From Silurus meridionalis (Eukaryota; Chordata; Actinopteri; Siluriformes; Siluridae): a stretch of 64,000 bases of DNA. The notes below the pieces were generated by a model. The model had not been told where the DNA came from, ran no database searches, and worked only from the letters and a program-made list of their open reading frames with translations. The stretch spans positions 12,397,773 through 12,461,772 of the forward strand of contig NC_060893.1 of NCBI RefSeq assembly GCF_014805685.1, written 5' to 3'. The position numbers and the translations under genes are program-made. Positions 13,730-26,264 of the stretch are shown here, piece after piece; within the stretch, counting starts at the first letter, position 1, and every line of letters begins with the position of its first letter.

Positions 13730-16700
13730 AACATACACACACACGGTTTTGTAATTATACAGTCTCCCATTAGACCGAGTAGCTGTAATTTAAAATCTTG
13801 GGCAGTATGAAATAATCCCAGCTATGCAAGTCATTGCCCTGTTTATTTAGACATCAGTTAAAGGCAACTGTCATATCATCTATACCCAAACACATACAGT
13901 ATATAGATTATAGGAGGAAAGCATAAATTTTTTTTACCACAGTCCTCTCATTAGGTTTATTTTAATGTTATATTTTCAACCTCTTGATTCTGCATGGTTC
14001 TTCTAATGGTGCTGAGCCTTCACTAAATGTCTAAGTGAGTTTAAACACACATCACATGCCGAACCTTACTCACATGAAACGTTTGTGAGTTTCCTCCAGA
14101 CCCTTTTTAAAGCTCTCTGCTGAGACTTTGGTGATTTGTGCAGTCTGCATGAAAGACGTACCAAGGATATGAGTATTATTGTTATGGTTCTTGTGGTTAT
14201 ATTGAACATGTTTCTTACCTTCTCCTCATGCTTGGCAAGCTGCTCCATGTACATGGTGTCCTGCTTTGCCAGGTAACTCTCCTTCTGTTTTAGCTTCTGA
14301 ATCTGCTTGAGAAACACTGACTTACACAAAGAGCTCTAATCAGCTGGGACTCTATATTAAGCTACCTAATTACCGGAGACATCCTCAATAACAATATCGC
14401 TGTGGGATTTGAAACGATTAGAACTGAGATTTGTGCCTTATCATGCACCATTTACATGTAAAGCTAATATATTATATAGAGAACTTAAGATTTAAACTTA
14501 TAATTTTACGATTCACAAGAACAATTTAGGAAGAGTCGGAAATGATAGTAATAAAGCATGCTGTAGACAGGGCTGAGCTGCACTGCACTGCACTGCACTT
14601 ACCTTCCTCTCCACACACTGAAATGCAGGAGCAGAAACAGAAGGAAGAAAAGAAATAATGAGAGAATGGTAAAGGAAAACAAAGAAGATATTGTAATTTT
14701 TCCCAGAAAGAAAAGGTTAAAAAAAAATCATTTTCTGAGTGAAATCATTTATTTTGTAAAACTAATATTTTCTTTCTAAATCAGTGTCACAGTTTTTATA
14801 TGATGGCTTCCAAGCAACTGTGCACTTCTTGGTTAACAATTTAATTTTTTGTTGTTGTTTGTTCTAGATTTAAAACTATTCAGTTTGAGAACCAAAGATG
14901 AATGTGAGAAAATAGTTTGAGATTTTGGCATATATTTTTAGGTATTTATATCTAAAACGATATAAAATGTAGACATAAAACCTTTTGTTTTTATGTCAGA
15001 CTGCCTATTTTTTAATTGAGCAAAACAATAGAATTTTTTTTTTTTAGAGTTAATGTTAATTAAGTGTTAAATAACACTTAATATTTGTAGGTACCCATTG
15101 CTTGCAGTAATTGCATCAAGTTTGCTTCTCACTGACATGAACAAACTGTTGGTTTCTTTTTTAATGATGCTTTTCCAAGCCTTTAACACAGATTCTTGAA
15201 ATTTATGCTGAATTGGTTTAAGGTCTGGTGATAAACCTGGTCAGACAACAACTTTCTACTTGTTCCGCCTGATGAACTCTTCTGGTGTGTTGACAGATTG
15301 TCTTGGAACATTGTCTTGTGACATGACGAAGGTCCTCCCAATTAATTTGTATGCAATTCTCTGTAAATTGGCAAACAGAATGTTCCTGTGAACTCCTGTG
15401 AAATCATTCTGCTGCTCCCATCATGAGATACATCATTATTAAAATATTGGAGTTTGTTCCAGAAGCAGCCATGCAAGCTGAAGCCTTGACACTGCCTTCA
15501 CCATACTGCATTTCACAGATAGGCTTGTATGGTTTGGGTCATGAGTAAATCCTTTTTTCCTTCACACTTTGGTCTTTCCAGTACCTATGGTAAAACATAA
15601 TCTTGGTTTGAAATCTTTTGTGATATCTATGTGTCTGCCAGGTGAAGGCTGTTAGTGATGTCACTGTTTTCTGGGGGGTTTTTTCTTCACAGATTTACAA
15701 TAATTCTGTCATTCTGTTGTTTTCATTGGCCATCCCACTTGGTGTTTGTTGCTCAGTACTTCAGTGGTTTCTTTCTTTTCAAGACATTCCATCTGGCTGC
15801 ACTGGTGATATTTGCCTCTGATTGATTTTCTGTCTTTTCTCAGCTTCAAATAGCTTGCTTTTCTCTCATAGACAGCTTTGATCTTCATGTTGGCTTAACC
15901 TTTTTATGAACAAATGCATGTCAAAAAGAAGGCTAAATCTTAAGAGGTGACATGCAGAGCTATGCAGCCGTCTGACTTAATGTCATTAAAAACATAGCAA
16001 ATAATATTTTATTTTACACACCTACAAATAAATACCAATGAGCAGCAAAAAAAAATGACTTGGTCCAATAGTTTCAGAAGGAAATGTAAAATGTAACTTA
16101 TAACAGGTTCTTTTACTATAAAGTGACATATAAATAAATAAATCATCGTACATAAAGTATTAATTAATTGTTGGGTTAGTGTAAGCAGTTGTATTTAATC
16201 ATTTATCCATCTTATTTACGTGTTTTATTCTGGTCAGGGGCATGAAGTAGAGCTACACCCTGTGTGAGACAATCACAAGAAACACCAACATGAAATGCAA
16301 CTCTCATTCTTTTGCCATTACAATTAGTTCATTTATCTCCAGTAACCATTTTATTTTGGCCAGAGTCACTGTGAAGCCTAGCAAGTCAATTTCATGTGGA
16401 TTTGATTTTTAAAAATGTGAACTGATTCATAAAATGTGAGAAATGTATTAAAAGTAAAACTAAAATAAGTTGCTTACAATTGAATTATAAAATTTAACAT
16501 GTTTACATTTATTTTCAGTGGCAAATGGGTGGCAAAATGACTTGCACAGAAAATATGGGGCTGCCCTCTTTTGCACCCGCTTTAGCCAGTGTGATTAGAA
16601 ACTTACTATGTGTTGCTAAAATGGCACATTTTTGGCAAGGAGTTTGGTTAAATGGATTGAAGCCTGTGTACGGCATCAAATGTGTTCACCCTCACTTTGC

Positions 16701-19700
16701 ACATTGTGTATGTGGAACAATCTCAGTATGCCTTACGTAATAATGATTTGCAGGCTGCTCATCCTGAATGTTTTGGCGTCCCTGCGTAATTACATCTTTT
16801 AGAAGCTGTTGAATGGCTAACTGCTCTTTCTCCAGGACCTTTTGAACCTCTACTTGGATTTGCTCCCGAGCAAAGGCCAGAGCTTCTGCTTTAGCCTTAG
16901 TTTTTTCCTCCTCAAACCTAAAACACAAACACACAATTTTTTTGGTCTACACTTTGATGAATAATACACATGTAATAAAAGACATGATAGACATTTGTCA
17001 GACATGAAGACATACTTCCATACTGCCATTTCCTTACTGTTGCTGGATCTTCAGCTGTGCCATCCTCATCTCTTCTTTCAGGACTTTCTGAAGTTCCTCT
17101 CTGATCTGCTTTCTTAGGACCTCATCAGTGACTAAATAAAAGACACACTAAAGTTTTTGCTCTTAGAAAAACAAGACATTTAATTTAAAAAAGCACATTT
17201 AATCAAGATGTGCCTTTAAAAACGTAATGAGAACACATCATTAACATGATAAACCAGCCTTACCTGCAGCCTGTGGAGAAGTAGCTGGGCCCACTGATTC
17301 AGTTAGAGGTGGAAGCAGCTGTGCAACAGCTGGCTCAACAGCAGGTGATGGAGCTGGGTGATCTTCGTTGGGAGAAAATCCTGAGGAAACTTTACAGAAC
17401 TCAGATAGTGCAGAAGAGGGTGGAGGAGGCAGCAGCTCCTCCAGGTCACTAGGCAGGTCTCTGGGCTTGACAGGTGGCATGTCTGGTGAAATTTCAACTG
17501 ATCGAATAGGAGCTGGAAGTGCTGTTTTCAGCGAGAATAGCATTTCAGTCTCAACCACTGGCTCAGAGGAAGGTGTTGTAGGCAGTGTTACTTGGTCAAC
17601 AGAAATAGCTGTATCTAGAGTCAGAGTATGTGTAGATGGAACAGATGATTCCACAGGTATATCAGTGGGTTTAACCATTTTAGGCAAGGGTGTGGTTTCA
17701 ACAGGTGGAACTATGATCACATTATCAGTAAGCGGCATTCTTGTGGCTTCAATGAATGTGGTTATGATTTCACTAGGTGGAGGAGACATCATAGTATCAG
17801 TTACTGTAGATGGAGAGATGTCCACAGCTTCAGCAGAAGATGATAATACTAAAGGTTTAGGCTCAGCAGGTAAAGGCAAGACCACAGGCTCAGTGAAATT
17901 TAATGGAGATGTATTTATTGGTAAAGGCTCAACAGTTGGCACTGGATCGACAGAATCAGTGGGTGGGAATATTGCTACATGTTCTTTAACTGAAAGCACA
18001 GAATCAGGCACAGACTCAGTTGCAGTAACAGTGGCTGAGGGAAGTGCTTCAAAAGTAGGTGTGTATGTAGAGGGAGCTGGAGTCTTCTGGCTCACTGATA
18101 CAAGAGGACTGATGGACTCCTGCAGAGGCGGTGGTACCAGAGCACTGGCATACGAAGGAGAATGGGGTAGTGTTGGTGACAAAAGCTCAGTAGGGGCCAA
18201 GGTCACACTGTGAGGGGTTAAACGCTGACCTACTGAAGGACAGGTTGAGCATTTGGACTGAGGATGCTGGGCTGATGGAGACTCCTTCATTCGATCAATC
18301 ACTCTATCTGTCATCTGTTAATCATATATAAAATGTTTACAAGCTGTACATACTCACTTTATAAAAAAATTATTTAAGGGTCCTCTGGAACATTAGCAGT
18401 TCTAGCTTTTTAAACAACTAGTCTTTTATCTTTTTTTAAAAATCTTTTTATCTTTTATCTTTATATTATTTTTTTTTACCTAGTTTGTTGCATTTAAGAT
18501 AAAAAGGAACATGCATGTGTTAAAAAAAAAAACAACAATAAAATACTAGGTGTTTCCAAATTATTGACAGTATATATTACACTAATTTGACTAAAGATCC
18601 ATTATGCAAGTATAGGTAAACATTTTGATGGATGCCAAGCTTTCTTACTTTTTTGCCTGCATAGACCCCTAAAATAAAAAAGATAAGTAATTATGAACCG
18701 CCATCATGATTACAGCAGATTCATGCCTATGAATATTAGAATGTCGATATTAGACACATCAAGCAAATGTGCATTCTTCTTCTTCTTCTTCTTTCTACTT
18801 CTCCCAGTAGGGGTCGCAAAGCAGATCATCTGTCTCCATACCCCTCTGTCCTCCACATTTGCCTCTTTCAACCCAACTAACTGCATGTCTTCCCTCACCA
18901 CATCCATAAACCTCCTCCTTGGCCTTCCTCTTTTTCTCCTTCCTGGTGCTCCATTCTCAGCATTCTCCTAACGATATACCCCATGTCCCTCCTCTGCACA
19001 TTTCCAAACCATCTCAATCTCGCCTCCCTCACCTTGTCTCCAAAAACGACCTACATGTGCTATCCCTCTAATAAACTAATTTCTAATCCTTTCCATTCTC
19101 GTCACTCCCAACAAAAACCTCAATCTTCAGCTCTGCTACCTCCAGCTCCACCTCTTGCATTTTACTCAATGCCACTGTCTCTAAACCATACAACATCTCA
19201 GGTCTCACCACAGTTCTATAAACTTTCCCTTTCACTCTTGCAGACACTCTTCTATCACAAATCACTCCTGCCACTCTTCTCTACCCACTCCATCCTGCCT
19301 GCACTCTTTTCTTCACTTCTCTAACACACTCTCCATTACTTTGCACTGTTGACCCCAGGTACCTAAACTCCTCCACCTTCTCCACTTCTTCTCCCTGCAA
19401 CTGCACCACTCCACTGCCCTCCATTCATTCACACACATGTACTCTGTTTTACTCCTACTGACTTTCATTCCCCTTCTCTCCAGCGCATACCTCCACCCCT
19501 CCAGGCTCTTCTCAACCTGCTCCCTGCTCTCACCACAAATCACAATATCATCGGCAAACATGATAGTCCATGGAGACTCCTGTTTGTCCTCGTCTGTCAA
19601 CCTGTCCATTACCACTGCAAACAGGAAAGGGCTCAGAGCCAAACCTTGATGCAGTCCAACCTCCACCTTGAACCAGTCTGTCATTCCTACTGCACACTTT

Positions 19701-21647
19701 ACTGCTGTCAAACTGTCCTAATTCATGTCCTGCACCACCCCCACATACTTCTCTGACACACCTGACTTCCTCATACATTACCACATCTCCTCTCTCGGCA
19801 CTCTGTCGTACGCTTTCTCTAAATCCACAAACACACAATGCAACTCCTTCTGACCTTCTCTATACTTCTCAAACATTCTCAAAGCAAATAATGCATCTGT
19901 GGTGCTCTTCCTCGGCATAAAACCATACTGCTGCTTACAGATGGTCACCACTACTCTTTCCCATAACTTCATGGTGTGACTGATCAACTTTATTCCTCTG
20001 TAGTAACTGCAGGTCTGCAGATCTCCCTTATTCTTAAAGATCGGTGCCAGCACACTCCTTCTCCATTCCTCAGGCATCTTCCCACCTTACAAAACCCTGT
20101 TAAACAATCTTGTTAAAAACTCCACTACCATCTCTCCTAAACATCTCCAACCGACTTTCCACTCTTTATCCTCTTAATTGCTGCTTTTACTTGCTCCTTC
20201 CTAATCCTATCCACTTCCTGCTTTACCATATCCACAACATCCAACCTTCTCTCTCTCTCATTTTCCTCATTCATCAGCTGCTTAAAATACTCCCTCAATC
20301 TTCTCAACACACTCTCCTCACTAGTCAACACATTTCCATCTACATCCTTTATTGCTCTAACTTGCAGAATATCTTTCCCAGCTCGGTCCCTCTGCCTGGC
20401 CAATCGGTACAAATCCTTTTCTCCTTCCTTAGTGCCCAACTTCTCATACTCATACAGCTCCTCATATGCCTTTTCCTTGGCTTTCACCACATCCCTTTTT
20501 ACCTGCTGCTGCATCTCCTTGTACTACTTTTCTCATCACTCTGTCGATCCCAATTCTGTTTTGCCAACCACTTCCTCCTTATGCTCTCCTGCACGTCCTC
20601 ATTCGACCACCACGTCTCTTTGTCTTCCTTTCTATTTCCAGATGTCACACCAAGTACTTTTCTAACCGTCTCCCTTATCACTTCTGCAGTAGTTGCCCAA
20701 TCATCCAGCACCTCTTCACCATCACCGAGCCTCTGTCTGACCTCTTCCCTGAATCTCACACTATAGTCTTCCTTCTTCAGTTTCCACCATCTTATTCTTC
20801 TTTTAGTCCTCACTTTCCTCCTCTTCACTTCCAAAATCATCCTACAGACCACCATCCGATGCTGTCTAGCCACACTGTACCCTGCCAACACCTTACAGTC
20901 TCCAATCTCCTTCAGGTTGCATCTCCTACATAGAACATAGTCCACCTGTGTGCACCTTCCTCCACTCTTATATGTCACCCAATGATCCTCCTTCTTCTTA
21001 AAATACATGTTCACCACTGCCACTTCCATCCTTTTAGCAAAATCTACCACAATCTGCCCTTCCACATTTCTCTCCTTAAAGCCATAACTACCTATCACCT
21101 CCTCATCACCTCTGTTCCCTTCACCTACACTCCAGAATTTTTCCTTCTTCTCCATTTCACAGCTGACTTGTGGAGCATACGCACTGATGACATTTATCAT
21201 CACCATAATCATCAATTTAATCACATACAAAAAAACTTTTTGCAAATTAAGGACCTGCTTAAATGTAAATAAATCAACACTAAACACTATTTTCATTAAC
21301 ATAACTGTGCAAATATTAGGCTCATGCACTCATACTATTTTGCCCATTTATTAGAGTTTTTTGTTCCTGAACTTTGCAACAGCAGAAGACATTAAGTAAA
21401 GATTGGCCTATTTTTAGGCTCCATGTACTGTGGAATGACTTTTATTTATTATTATAGATTCTAAATGACTAATTAAAATATCAAAGACCAGCAATGCTTC
21501 ACAGAACACAATTTAAGAATTACAGATTTAGTGTATTTTTTTTATTATTGAAGTTGACATATGCTTAACTTAGATTGAATCGGTGTAATTGAAGTAAGCA
21601 ATCATTCGAATTATAATTGAAATCCAATAATTATAATAAATATTATT

Positions 21648-21689
<42 letters not shown>

Positions 21690-22007
21690 CCTGGCTACAT
21701 CACTGTGTCTGCTGGCTGTGCTAAACAGAACATATTGTACCTTTCTGTATCCAGGACCCCGTTAATATGATGCGGGGAATTTAAACACCAATCAAACCCA
21801 CCAATGTGTATCACTAAGAAATAAATTATGAGCTGTTTTTCTTTTCCAAGGAATTCGTTTAGGAAATGAAGCCCTGCAGCATTAAATCAGAAAGGGAAGA
21901 ATGTAGTTTTACTCTGTTAAACTCACCCGAATGCCCTTTACTAACACGACCCCTTCTGCGTCCTCAGACTCCAGTGACATGTTTCTGGAGCTGCTGCTGC
22001 CTCCCAT
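13515..22007 (-). CDS. chchd3: MICOS subunit MIC19/MIC25 family protein with large P/S/T-rich insert
   Basis: Seven exons can be joined in phase: 21927-22007, 17264-18314, 17038-17131, 16737-16917, 14219-14302, 14074-14144 and 13539-13674, giving 566 residues; MIC19 in mammals has about 227. Family features in order are: Met-Gly-Gly-Ser start (myristoylation-type), VVLVKGIR, then VIDRMKES, a coiled-coil region (EEEKTKAKAEALAFAREQIQ to YLAKQDTMYMEQLAKHEEK), and a C-terminal CHCH domain with two CX9C pairs (CSKLQSEILQC and CSNIALQYTKC). The family bridges mitochondrial crista junctions and binds mitofilin/MIC60 and SAM50. The 350-residue insert lies between VIDRMKES and the coiled coil and has no match I know. 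The last exon may end by splicing at CAG|GTACAG (13539) to an unseen exon, or read on to a stop at 13515. The next gene is slc35b4, as near human CHCHD3, so chchd3 rather than chchd6 is favoured. Confidence 0.85.
13679..13728. repeat. (AG)n microsatellite forming the polypyrimidine tract of chchd3 exon 7
   Basis: Twenty-five AG units on the plus strand. In the sense of chchd3 this is (CT)n running straight into the acceptor GTAG at 13678-13675, followed by the exon encoding RYQIKPVC. Confidence 0.93.
15079..16048. mobile_element. Relic DNA transposon in chchd3 intron 4
   Basis: The two ends are inverted copies (TATTTGTAGGTACCCATTGC at the left; at the right the opposite strand reads TGCTCATTGGTATTTATTTG). 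The interior, on the minus strand, contains a broken stretch MQYGEGSVK..CMAASGTN that resembles the middle of Tc1/mariner transposases. Many stops; inactive. Family assignment is tentative. Confidence 0.5.
18776..21195 (-). mobile_element. RTE-type LINE, copy 2 (5'-truncated), in chchd3 intron 1
   Basis: Same family and orientation as the copy at 1-2997; aligned stretches are closely similar (for example the RT blocks YDRVPRE and MFADDIVI, at about 19800 and 19560). It lacks the endonuclease start: similarity stops near 21195 just after INVISAYAPQV. The 3' end, at about 18776, is a (CTT)n run, the simple-repeat tail typical of RTE elements. Several frameshifts break the frame (ORF pieces at 20499-21195, 20137-20514, 19778-20077 and 19313-19711). 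Confidence 0.88.
21640..21689. repeat. (AAT)n microsatellite
   Basis: Run of AAT/ATA units in chchd3 intron 1, directly visible. Confidence 0.95.
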
Positions 22008-22016
22008 TACTATTAG

Positions 22017-22021
<5 letters not shown>

Positions 22022-22050
<29 letters not shown>
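22022..22050. repeat. (CA)n microsatellite in the chchd3 5' leader
   Basis: About 14 CA units; in the sense of chchd3 it is (TG)n ending some 15-20 bases before the ATG at 22007. Confidence 0.92.
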
Positions 22051-22053
<3 letters not shown>

Positions 22054-22622
22054 CCGTTCGGAAACCTAATATTAATAAAGGCCAAGCTGTCACTAGCTGT
22101 TATTATTTGGAGTCGAGTCCCATTCTGATGCTCCAGCATCAGACCCAGCCCCATCCTGCCCCCACCTGAATGCGGCATTCTATTGGACAGCGGCAAAGAG
22201 CGCCTAAGTACCAGCGCTTGTTATTGGTCACGTGGCAGTTCACGCTGCCAGTGGATGTGTAGTGGCAGCTTGACCTCAAATCCAAACCGCGCTTCACTGA
22301 ACAGTGTGGGCTCCTGGTCGGAGCTTGTGGTATCCGACATGAGCTGAGAAAAACCTGACACATTTCTAAATTCGCACATATGCAACCCATTTTGTACAAA
22401 TTTGATCTTAACATAAAAGGTTTAATTAATAAAAATCAATACAATTCCGTTTAGCATTTACTAATTGAGTGGGTGGGTTTTGAGGATGCAGATGCACACC
22501 AGTTATTCAATTTTTATAAATATTTGACCATTTTCTATTAAAATTACCATTTCTATTCCAGTAAAAAGATGGTTGAATGATTGGTTATAGAAAATTTAAC
22601 TTTAATATTGTAACTGTAATCC

Positions 22623-22624
<2 letters not shown>

Positions 22625-22680
<56 letters not shown>
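22625..22680. repeat. (TA)n microsatellite
   Basis: Nearly pure TA run, directly visible. Confidence 0.97.
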
Positions 22681-22681
<1 letters not shown>

Positions 22682-22803
22682 CTTATCAGATTACTTCACC
22701 TGTCTGCACCTGTCAGCTTGCACAATTGCTACTATTTGCACTTCTTGTAGATGCTAAACTTAATTTCATAGTGGTGTACCTGTACTATGCAATGACATCT
22801 ATA

Positions 22804-22846
22804 TATCCATCCATCTATCCATCTATCCATCTATCTATCTATCTAT
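22804..22846. repeat. (CTAT)n/(ATCC)n tetranucleotide tract
   Basis: Mixed CTAT and CATC units, directly visible. Confidence 0.9.
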
Positions 22847-23640
22847 ATCCAAATTAATAATTGTATACTAATTAATAGCTTATTATTTACAGTTAGACAC
22901 TCTGGACAAAATGAAGAAAAACTAATATTTAAAAAGTCTACTCTATGTGGTGAAGTTCTCTGTAAGATGTTTAACATGACTAAACGAGGCTTCAATGTCA
23001 GAGCGTTTGTAATATCAGTGAGTTTTCAGCCATTGGATTTTGCACGATTCACTGTCTGACTCTCTAAAATGACTATTTATATATATCCGAGCAACATTAG
23101 TCACTGTGTAGTTACAAAATGTGCAGGATAGATGGGCAAAAATAATGAGTTACATACTGTGGATTAATAAATACAGGCTAAATTTATTACAGGAAGAGAG
23201 GTGGAAATGTGATTAACATGAGGGCTGTGAGGCAGTGCATTTACTGAGACATTAAGACTCATCTTGAGTCATAAATACAAACACATAAAGTTCATATCAG
23301 CCCATAAAATCTCTATTACACATTTCTATTCGAAATTTTAATCTCTAAACAGAACCACGTTTGGTCAGCAATGATTCCATAAACAATTATTTTTACTTGG
23401 ATGAAAGATGTAACAAATTTAAACTGATAATCACACCCTTAAGCTGATATCCAGGATGCAGTAAATGTACTAGTATACTACCGACTTATTACTGCATATT
23501 TCCCTTAGGAGATCTGATAATGGTGTGGATCTGGGAACAAAAGATACCTTTTCTTTCTAACCCTAAAATACAACCTTGGGAAATTTTTAAACTATAAAGA
23601 ACCTGCATGGCAGTGGAATCTGCAATGCAAAACTGCCTAA

Positions 23641-23642
<2 letters not shown>

Positions 23643-23695
<53 letters not shown>
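23643..23695. repeat. (CA)n microsatellite in slc35b4 3' UTR
   Basis: About 26 CA units that begin 30 bases after the slc35b4 stop codon; the transcript would carry (UG)n. Confidence 0.95.
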
Positions 23696-23699
<4 letters not shown>

Positions 23700-23724
23700 A
23701 GGTATTCTGTTGTGTTAATCTTTT

Positions 23725-26232
23725 TTACTCTGTCTTCTTGACCGGTTTCTCTCCTTTTACTGCCATGCGAATGTTGGACAACACCTCAGTGTAGAGCATC
23801 GTGCCTAGGAAGACCACTGCTGTTCCAATCCAGTGCCAGGTTGTGAATGGGTTGCGGAAGTACAGTATAGAGATGATGAGGCTCAGGAATTTACGAAGAG
23901 TCACTACTAGAGTAACAGTAAGTGAGGTACACTCTGTGGTTAGAATAAATACACCCCGAATGCATACATATCTGAGGAAGTAGTGTTAAGGGATGAATTA
24001 GTGTTAAGGGATGAATTAACTGATAAAAAGATCTCAGTTGCAGAGAAATTGTGCATGAAAATATTGCCATAGGTCAAAGGATACTGGGTGAAGACATTCA
24101 TCGCTAAATGCAACCACATAACCGGTATAGTTTCACCAATCACAGGGATTTCCACAGGAGCTTTAAGGAAAGGGCATTAACAGGAATTAGAATGAATATC
24201 CATGAGCAGTGGAAGGCTGATTCACACAATGATGCCTGGAGAAAAACGTATAGCCTAATTTGATAATTAAATCCTCTATTGTTTACAACTGGTGACTGGT
24301 GTTTGACTGGTGGATAAAAAGTCACATGTAAAACATAATATAAATAAACTTCTTAAACTAAATATCTTCTGAAGAAAATAACCTATTTGCTTTATAAACA
24401 ACTCATTTGCTGCTTTGTCTGCATTACAGCATCAATGGGAGGAGACCCTGTACAGAAACCAAATTGAAACAAAATTGAAAAAAACGAAGTGCATATAAAG
24501 GAAAATAAGACTCACTGGTTTGACTGAAGAGTACAGCATGATTATAAATATCAGTTGAGAGCAGCAGAAACCCTGGCAATGGCAGGCAGTGCTGAAGAAA
24601 AAAAAGAGACATTACACTGACAGCAGAATGAAAATCAATAGACATTACATTTGGAGCCCCATTCACACCTGTGCCACCATTTATTTATACTCTGTGGAAA
24701 AAGTTCTAGATTCTGTGGTGAGAAATGTAGATCTGCCTTTAAATCCTTATACATTTTCCTTAAAACAGAAGCTGTTGAGTGATTTTCTGTTTCCTTCATT
24801 TGAAGTGTACAGCTATAATGTATAGCTGAGATGTGTTTTATTAACATGTACATGAGTTAATGGGAAAGGCGGTTTCCTTTCTGCTGGATAGAAGACAAAA
24901 GCAACATTAATTCATTACTGTATCTGATACTGTGAGGTAACTATCATCATTACTGCAGAACGACTCTCACCCCCTGTATAAAAGAGTTTCATCTCTGAGC
25001 AGCTCCATCGTGACAGACTGTTACATCCTAAGTGTCTGAAGTGTCTGATACAGACGGTCTTTTCTCCCTGCGGCTATTAAACTCTACAATCAGAGCTGCT
25101 CTCAGTGAACCAGTCACCAAAATATACACTGTTATTACTGTTTAATTGTGCAATAATAACTATAACAAAGTTTTATAGTACAAGTGACACATGCAATAAC
25201 AATAATTTAAAACCGTACAATATTACCTATGTGCAATATGTCTGATAGCGTAACTACTTACTAATGCTCTCTTTTTTCTTCCTTTGTATTTATTGTGTTG
25301 TGTATATACTATATACTGTATTATGTCTGTATTCTTGTATATATTTGCACATTTCTTTTTCTTTGCTGCTGTAACAGAGAAACTTCCCCACTGTGGGGTA
25401 TTCCTTTTTTTTTATCTTATCTTGTCTTGTCTTGTCTTTTCTTATCTTATCTTAACCTGCATCAAGTGTACAATGAAGACACTGTGCAAACATTGAACTA
25501 GTTTTGCAGCACAGACAAACATTATGTAGACACATTCGAGCTGTCCGCTATTGATCAGTTATTCAGGTATGAACAGCTTTAAATTCCTGGTCTACTGTAT
25601 AACACAGAGTTTTACTTACATTGTAGAAGAGAGCCTCCTTTGAGTGCTTGCCATATTTCTTGTACAGAGTCTCTTGAAAAATGCCCATTAAAGCAGACAT
25701 TACCAGGGCAAAGGTCAGCATACCAATACCTTAAATAAAAATAGAAATTCAAGCCTTTACACTGGTGTAGTCTTACACACATTCTCTAAAGAAAGCTGTA
25801 CAGGAATCCAATCTGGGTGAAAAAAATATCAGTCAAAGCCTCCTGGTATGGCTCAACAACATTCATAAAAAAAAGATGTAGACCCACAGCTACCTAAAAG
25901 CCAGTGCAGAAGAGTATGCATTCCTTCCTCTTCTGTAGCAGCCTTTTTAGCACTCTAGGAAAAATGTTAACAAAACTAATCAAACAAAGGTAAACACATC
26001 TAACAGTATGTCCAACGAATAGATACATGCATAATAATTTCAGAAAAATTTATCCAGACAGAAAAGTTAGAAGAATTGGCCAACATGCTTACCACTTGCT
26101 TGGCAGACATGATGGTACAGATAAAGATGCCTACTGACACCAAAAATATGGAAAGGTATTTACTTGGTGAATACCTGAATGAAAGACAAAACAGCATTGG
26201 TAAGAATGTCCACACTTATTGGGATTCAGTAA

Positions 26233-26264
<32 letters not shown>

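Larger units (their letters stand above)
22008..23724. other. chchd3 promoter/5' UTR and slc35b4 3' flank
   Basis: The part next to chchd3 (22008-22340) is less AT-rich and contains CpGs and a CACGTG E-box at about 22229-22234, fitting a promoter. The rest is AT-rich with a long (TA)n at 22625-22680, a CTAT/ATCC tetranucleotide tract at 22804-22846 and a (CA)n tract. No other gene is seen. Confidence 0.55.

Noticed and set aside
17368..18213. 281-residue plus-strand open frame
   Set aside because: It is the antisense of the P/S/T-rich chchd3 exon; Gly/Ser/Val-rich composition follows from the opposite strand, and no motif is recognised.
22804..22846. Regular tetranucleotide array that might suggest a CRISPR-like repeat
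   Set aside because: Units are only four bases with no spacers, in a vertebrate genome; it is a microsatellite.
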